From: Neobacillus ginsengisoli
GTDB lineage: Bacteria > Bacillota > Bacilli > Bacillales_B > DSM-18226
Assembly (NCBI RefSeq): GCF_030813055.1
Contig: NZ_JAUSTW010000013.1
Location: 4,208-68,207, forward strand
Direction of reading: 5' to 3'
Length of the DNA: 64,000 nucleotides
Positions 62,009-64,000 of the stretch are shown in pieces. Within the stretch, counting starts at the first letter, position 1; each line of letters opens with the position of its first letter. The position numbers were made by a program, and so were the translations under genes. The notes beneath the pieces were generated by a model. The model was not told the DNA's origin, searched no databases, and saw nothing but the letters and a program-made list of their open reading frames with translations.

Positions 62009-62491
62009 TTGGAAAGCTTTGAACTGTTAGCTCAACAATATAAACCGATGATCCATAAAATTATCAACTCCCTGCACATCTACAAAAATATAGAAGAATT
62101 CTACCAGCACGGTCTCATTGCCCTTTGGGAAGCCAGCAGAGGGTTTGATCCAGCCAAAGGGAACTTTACCAACTATGCCTATACGTATATCAAATGCTTC
62201 CTCCAACAGGAATTAAGCAAGGCGAACAAGGACGAAGAAAGAAGTATCTATCCGCAGGAGGAATTTTGGGAAACAGTCGAGGATCTGCTTTCTGAAGTTC
62301 CATTAGAAGAAGAAATCCTATTATCCTATTGTTCTACCTTGACAGAGAACCAGAGAAAATGGGTCATGTATTCAGCCTTGTGTAACTTCTCTACCAAAGA
62401 GATTGCCGAAATTGAAAAGGTATCGCTATCGGCAGTGAAGAACTGGCGTGCGGGGACAAGGGCGAAAATAAAGGGAATGGTGAAAAATTGA
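62009..62491 (+). CDS. Orphan sigma-70 family factor
   Basis: TTG start (AAAGGA, 9 nt), 160 residues. Region 2: AQQYKPMIHKIINSLHIYKN, FYQHGLIALWEASRGFDPAK, NFTNYAYTYIKCFLQQEL. Region 4 HTH: LTENQRKWVMYSALCNFSTK, IAEIEKVSLSAVKNWRAG. No region 1 or 3 and no anti-sigma gene beside it. The leader carries TTCCCG / CGGGAA and the palindrome AAAGCGCGCTTT just before the RBS. Near a ComK-like gene, so a link to competence or sporulation is possible but unproven. Confidence 0.85.
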   Translation: MESFELLAQQYKPMIHKIINSLHIYKNIEEFYQHGLIALWEASRGFDPAKGNFTNYAYTYIKCFLQQELSKANKDEERSIYPQEEFWETVEDLLSEVPLEEEILLSYCSTLTENQRKWVMYSALCNFSTKEIAEIEKVSLSAVKNWRAGTRAKIKGMVKN

Positions 62492-62530
62492 GTTTCGATA
62501 GTAAATTTTAATTTAGGTTATTAACAACAT

Positions 62531-62567
62531 TGCAAATCCTAATACATAAGGATTTGCAGTTTTTTTA
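62531..62567 (+). terminator. Terminator of sigma factor gene
   Basis: TGCAAATCCT / AGGATTTGCA and TTTTTTT. Confidence 0.9.
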
Positions 62568-62671
62568 AAATTCTTATGGAGCTTCATAAATTAATATCAG
62601 TGAACCTAGTTTAGTACCACCATCTTATTTGCTGCAGTGAGAGTCTTAGATACTTTATAACAGCCGCCTAT

Positions 62672-62935
62672 GTTGAAGCAGGCAAAACCCTACGTCCTTC
62701 CTTCTTGAATCGAAAATTATCCAATTAATTCTCAGTCATTTACCGGTGCTTACGTTTATAACAGGAATACTAGATATAATTTGCTAATTTTGACAAATAT
62801 AATCCGGTAGAATAACCAACTAATATCTGATAATGATTATGGATCGTAAACCAGCTAAGAATTAGCCAATCAAATTTAAATAAATATTTTCAAAATAGGA
62901 GAGGTGTTTTTAGGTTGATTAATTTGTATTTGGCA
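62672..62935 (+). repeat. Degenerate duplicate of comK 3' end and downstream leader
   Basis: About 260 bp parallel 60890-61145: GTTGAAGCAGGCAAAACCC, TTAATTCTCAGTCATTTACC, TAATTTGCTAATTTTGACAA, AAATAGGAGAGGTGTTTTTA and GGTTGATTAATT. Single-base losses break the ComK frame here. Confidence 0.85.
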
Positions 62936-62979
62936 ATTAAAAAATGTTGTTTATGGCAGTAAGTTTTATGAATGTAAAA

Positions 62980-63036
62980 AAAGCCAAAAAAATGCATGTA
63001 GTGTATAAAAACTTGCATATTTTAGGCTTTTTAATT
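62980..63036 (+). repeat. Palindromic repeat, copy 2 of 2
   Basis: AAAAAAGCCAAAAAAATGCAT and ACTTGCATATTTTAGGCTTT; same orientation and same loop as 7912-7968. Confidence 0.7.
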
Positions 63037-63055
63037 TTATTCCTTATTGTGTTAA

Positions 63056-63127
63056 AGCGCCCGATTGTTGAAGATCTTAACTACTTTTTCTTATTGAATT
63101 AACGCACCCGTTAGCTTGATAAGAATT
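63056..63127 (+). repeat. CCCGTTA-family repeat, rearranged
   Basis: AAAGCGCCCGATTGTTGAAG followed by CTTATTGAATTAACGCACCC and GTTAGCTTGATAAG: a right-type box before a left-type box, the reverse of the usual order. Confidence 0.6.
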
Positions 63128-63575
63128 ACATAAGATTTGCTGAATGCAGAGCACGTATCGCATCAACAGCGTGACTACCCCAATGTATTTCAAAACTAAA
63201 TTTCCATTCCCAGGTTGCCTCTATATGCTCATTTTTCTGGTATAAAAGTATGCCTCTTTTAACCTCTTTATAAATATCTAATATGTCATCAGATAAACTT
63301 GCCCCCACTGGTTCCTCTAAGTGGTACGGGTTAAAGACCTCCCAATATTGGTCGTATTGATCGAAATTTATTTGAGGAACAAATAGATCAATGTTGGAGG
63401 CATCATCGTTTTCTGGTTCAACTTCAGGAAGATAAAGAGCTTTTGAATACAAATCTAAAAGCGAAATAAGGAGATTTTTTAGTTTGTTTTTTTCCTTATT
63501 GGAGTCAAAATTTTCAATTATGCTACAATATTTCAACGCCGAGAGAAAAAATTGGTCTACTTCTTTATTTTTCAT
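63126..63575 (-). CDS. DUF5063 protein
   Basis: 149 residues, RBS GAGGAG. Helical: FLSALKYCSIIENFDSNKEK, LLISLLDLYSKALYLPEVEP, then SDDILDIYKEVKRGILLYQK and the conserved ATWEWKFSFEIHWGSHAVDA IRALH. Family of unknown function, sometimes found with contact-system genes. Confidence 0.8.
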   Translation of the reverse strand: MKNKEVDQFFLSALKYCSIIENFDSNKEKNKLKNLLISLLDLYSKALYLPEVEPENDDASNIDLFVPQINFDQYDQYWEVFNPYHLEEPVGASLSDDILDIYKEVKRGILLYQKNEHIEATWEWKFSFEIHWGSHAVDAIRALHSANLM

Positions 63576-63639
63576 TTTATCTCCTCACATTTAAAGTATT
63601 TCTTTTTAATTTCTCCCTTTTAAAGCGAAACACCTCTTT

Positions 63640-63709
63640 AAATTAACTGTTCGTTAGTGGAACAAAAAAAAAGGCTCTACTCCTTATTCAAGTAAAGCAC
63701 CCTTTCGTA
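63640..63709 (+). repeat. CCCGTTA-family repeat, cut near an IS110 element
   Basis: AATTAACTGTTCGTTAG, TGGAACAAAAAAAAAGGC, then AAGTAAAGCACCCTTT. The right box stops after CCCTTT, at the same place as the copy at 20682-20693 next to the IS110 remnant. Confidence 0.65.
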
Positions 63710-63714
63710 TTATA

Positions 63715-63748
63715 AGGTCAGCCAGATATTTCTGGTTGACCATTTTTT
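63715..63748. terminator. Terminator-like hairpin
   Basis: GGTCAGCCAGA / TCTGGTTGACC and a T run. Confidence 0.7.
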
Positions 63749-63954
63749 ATATGGTTTTATTATAACTGTAGCCGGGGTAGAACGTAAGCACCCGTGGGAC
63801 TCGATCCCGTCAGCTAAACAGTTCGCCCCCTACTTGTAGAAACATGTTTGAGGCTGGTTGGGACTAAGATCTCGTATAACAAGCGAAGCTATGATACTGC
63901 AAGATGGAATTAGGGGTACCGGTGATTTTATTTATTAGAGGAGGAGATTTAAAA
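63749..63954 (+). ncRNA. Candidate IS110 left end with bridge-RNA region
   Basis: About 200 bp of non-coding DNA precede the transposase start, with inverted segments such as GGGACTCGATCCC. In IS110 elements the 5' non-coding end encodes the guide (bridge) RNA. The exact element boundary and RNA fold were not determined. Confidence 0.4.
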
Positions 63955-64000
63955 ATGAATCCAGTCGTTGGTCTGGATATAGCAAAAGGCGAAAGTCAGG
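63955..64000 (+). CDS. IS110-family transposase, N-terminus (cut by window end)
   Basis: ATG after AGAGGAGGAG opens MNPVVGLDIAKGESQ, the typical first strand of IS110 DEDD transposases with the first catalytic Asp in GLDIAKG. The gene continues beyond the window. Confidence 0.85.
   Translation, partial: MNPVVGLDIAKGESQ

Noticed and set aside
1..64000. CRISPR array
   Set aside because: The repeats are dispersed kilobases apart and contain internal variation; no regular spacer pattern occurs.

Overview
The window looks like chromosomal DNA of a low-GC, endospore-forming member of the Bacillaceae (Bacillus/Neobacillus-like). Evidence: CwlJ-type cortex hydrolase, CotA-type laccase, GerP-like and GerAB-like germination proteins, YjcZ-type sporulation peptides, a ComK-like regulator, a SinI-like antirepressor, a GlnK/GlnL-type two-component pair, AGGAGG-type ribosome binding sites and many TTG/GTG starts. 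No rRNA, tRNA or CRISPR array was seen.

Region 1 (1-35.5 kb) is a patchwork of mostly single genes on both strands: Darcynin, DUF3291, MBL-fold, malic enzyme plus a KdgT-like permease, a two-domain cupredoxin lipoprotein, YjdI/YjdJ, orphan immunity-like genes, CwlJ, GerP-like proteins, an SH3/amidase, a PAS histidine kinase, a TauE/SafE exporter and a LysE exporter each next to a TrmB-like regulator, CotA, and small sporulation peptides. It also holds many gene remnants: a malic-enzyme C-terminus, a CitB/DcuR-type regulator without receiver, ABC transporter ends, IS110, IS3, a tyrosine-recombinase tail, a serine-recombinase tail and a barstar-like N-terminus. Nearly every gap contains a palindromic 50-120 bp repeat built on a CCCGTTA core. 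Every copy I recognised lies in the same orientation.

Region 2 (35.6-62.5 kb) lacks that repeat and is more operon-like. It contains a c-di-GMP-I type riboswitch ahead of a SinI-like gene, two LytR-CpsA-Psr ligases, a PspA module, a duplicated DUF1659-DUF2922 cassette, a 5-oxoproline uptake and degradation operon (unknown-DUF969-DUF979-IclR-Pcp-PxpB-PxpC-PxpA), a processive glycosyltransferase, a GerAB-like permease, GlnK/GlnL-like sensor and regulator divergent from a glutamate/dicarboxylate symporter, and a competence-like segment (ComK-like protein, orphan sigma factor, partly duplicated).

Region 3 (62.9-64 kb) has the CCCGTTA repeat again, a DUF5063 gene and the start of an IS110-family transposase with a long non-coding leader.

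The most unusual features are the one-orientation repeat family with solo and composite forms, a three-copy non-coding element with a covarying hairpin found near YjcZ-type genes, the c-di-GMP riboswitch/SinI link, and a lipoprotein with two CuA-like cupredoxin domains. All family assignments are from reading the sequence; no database search was run.
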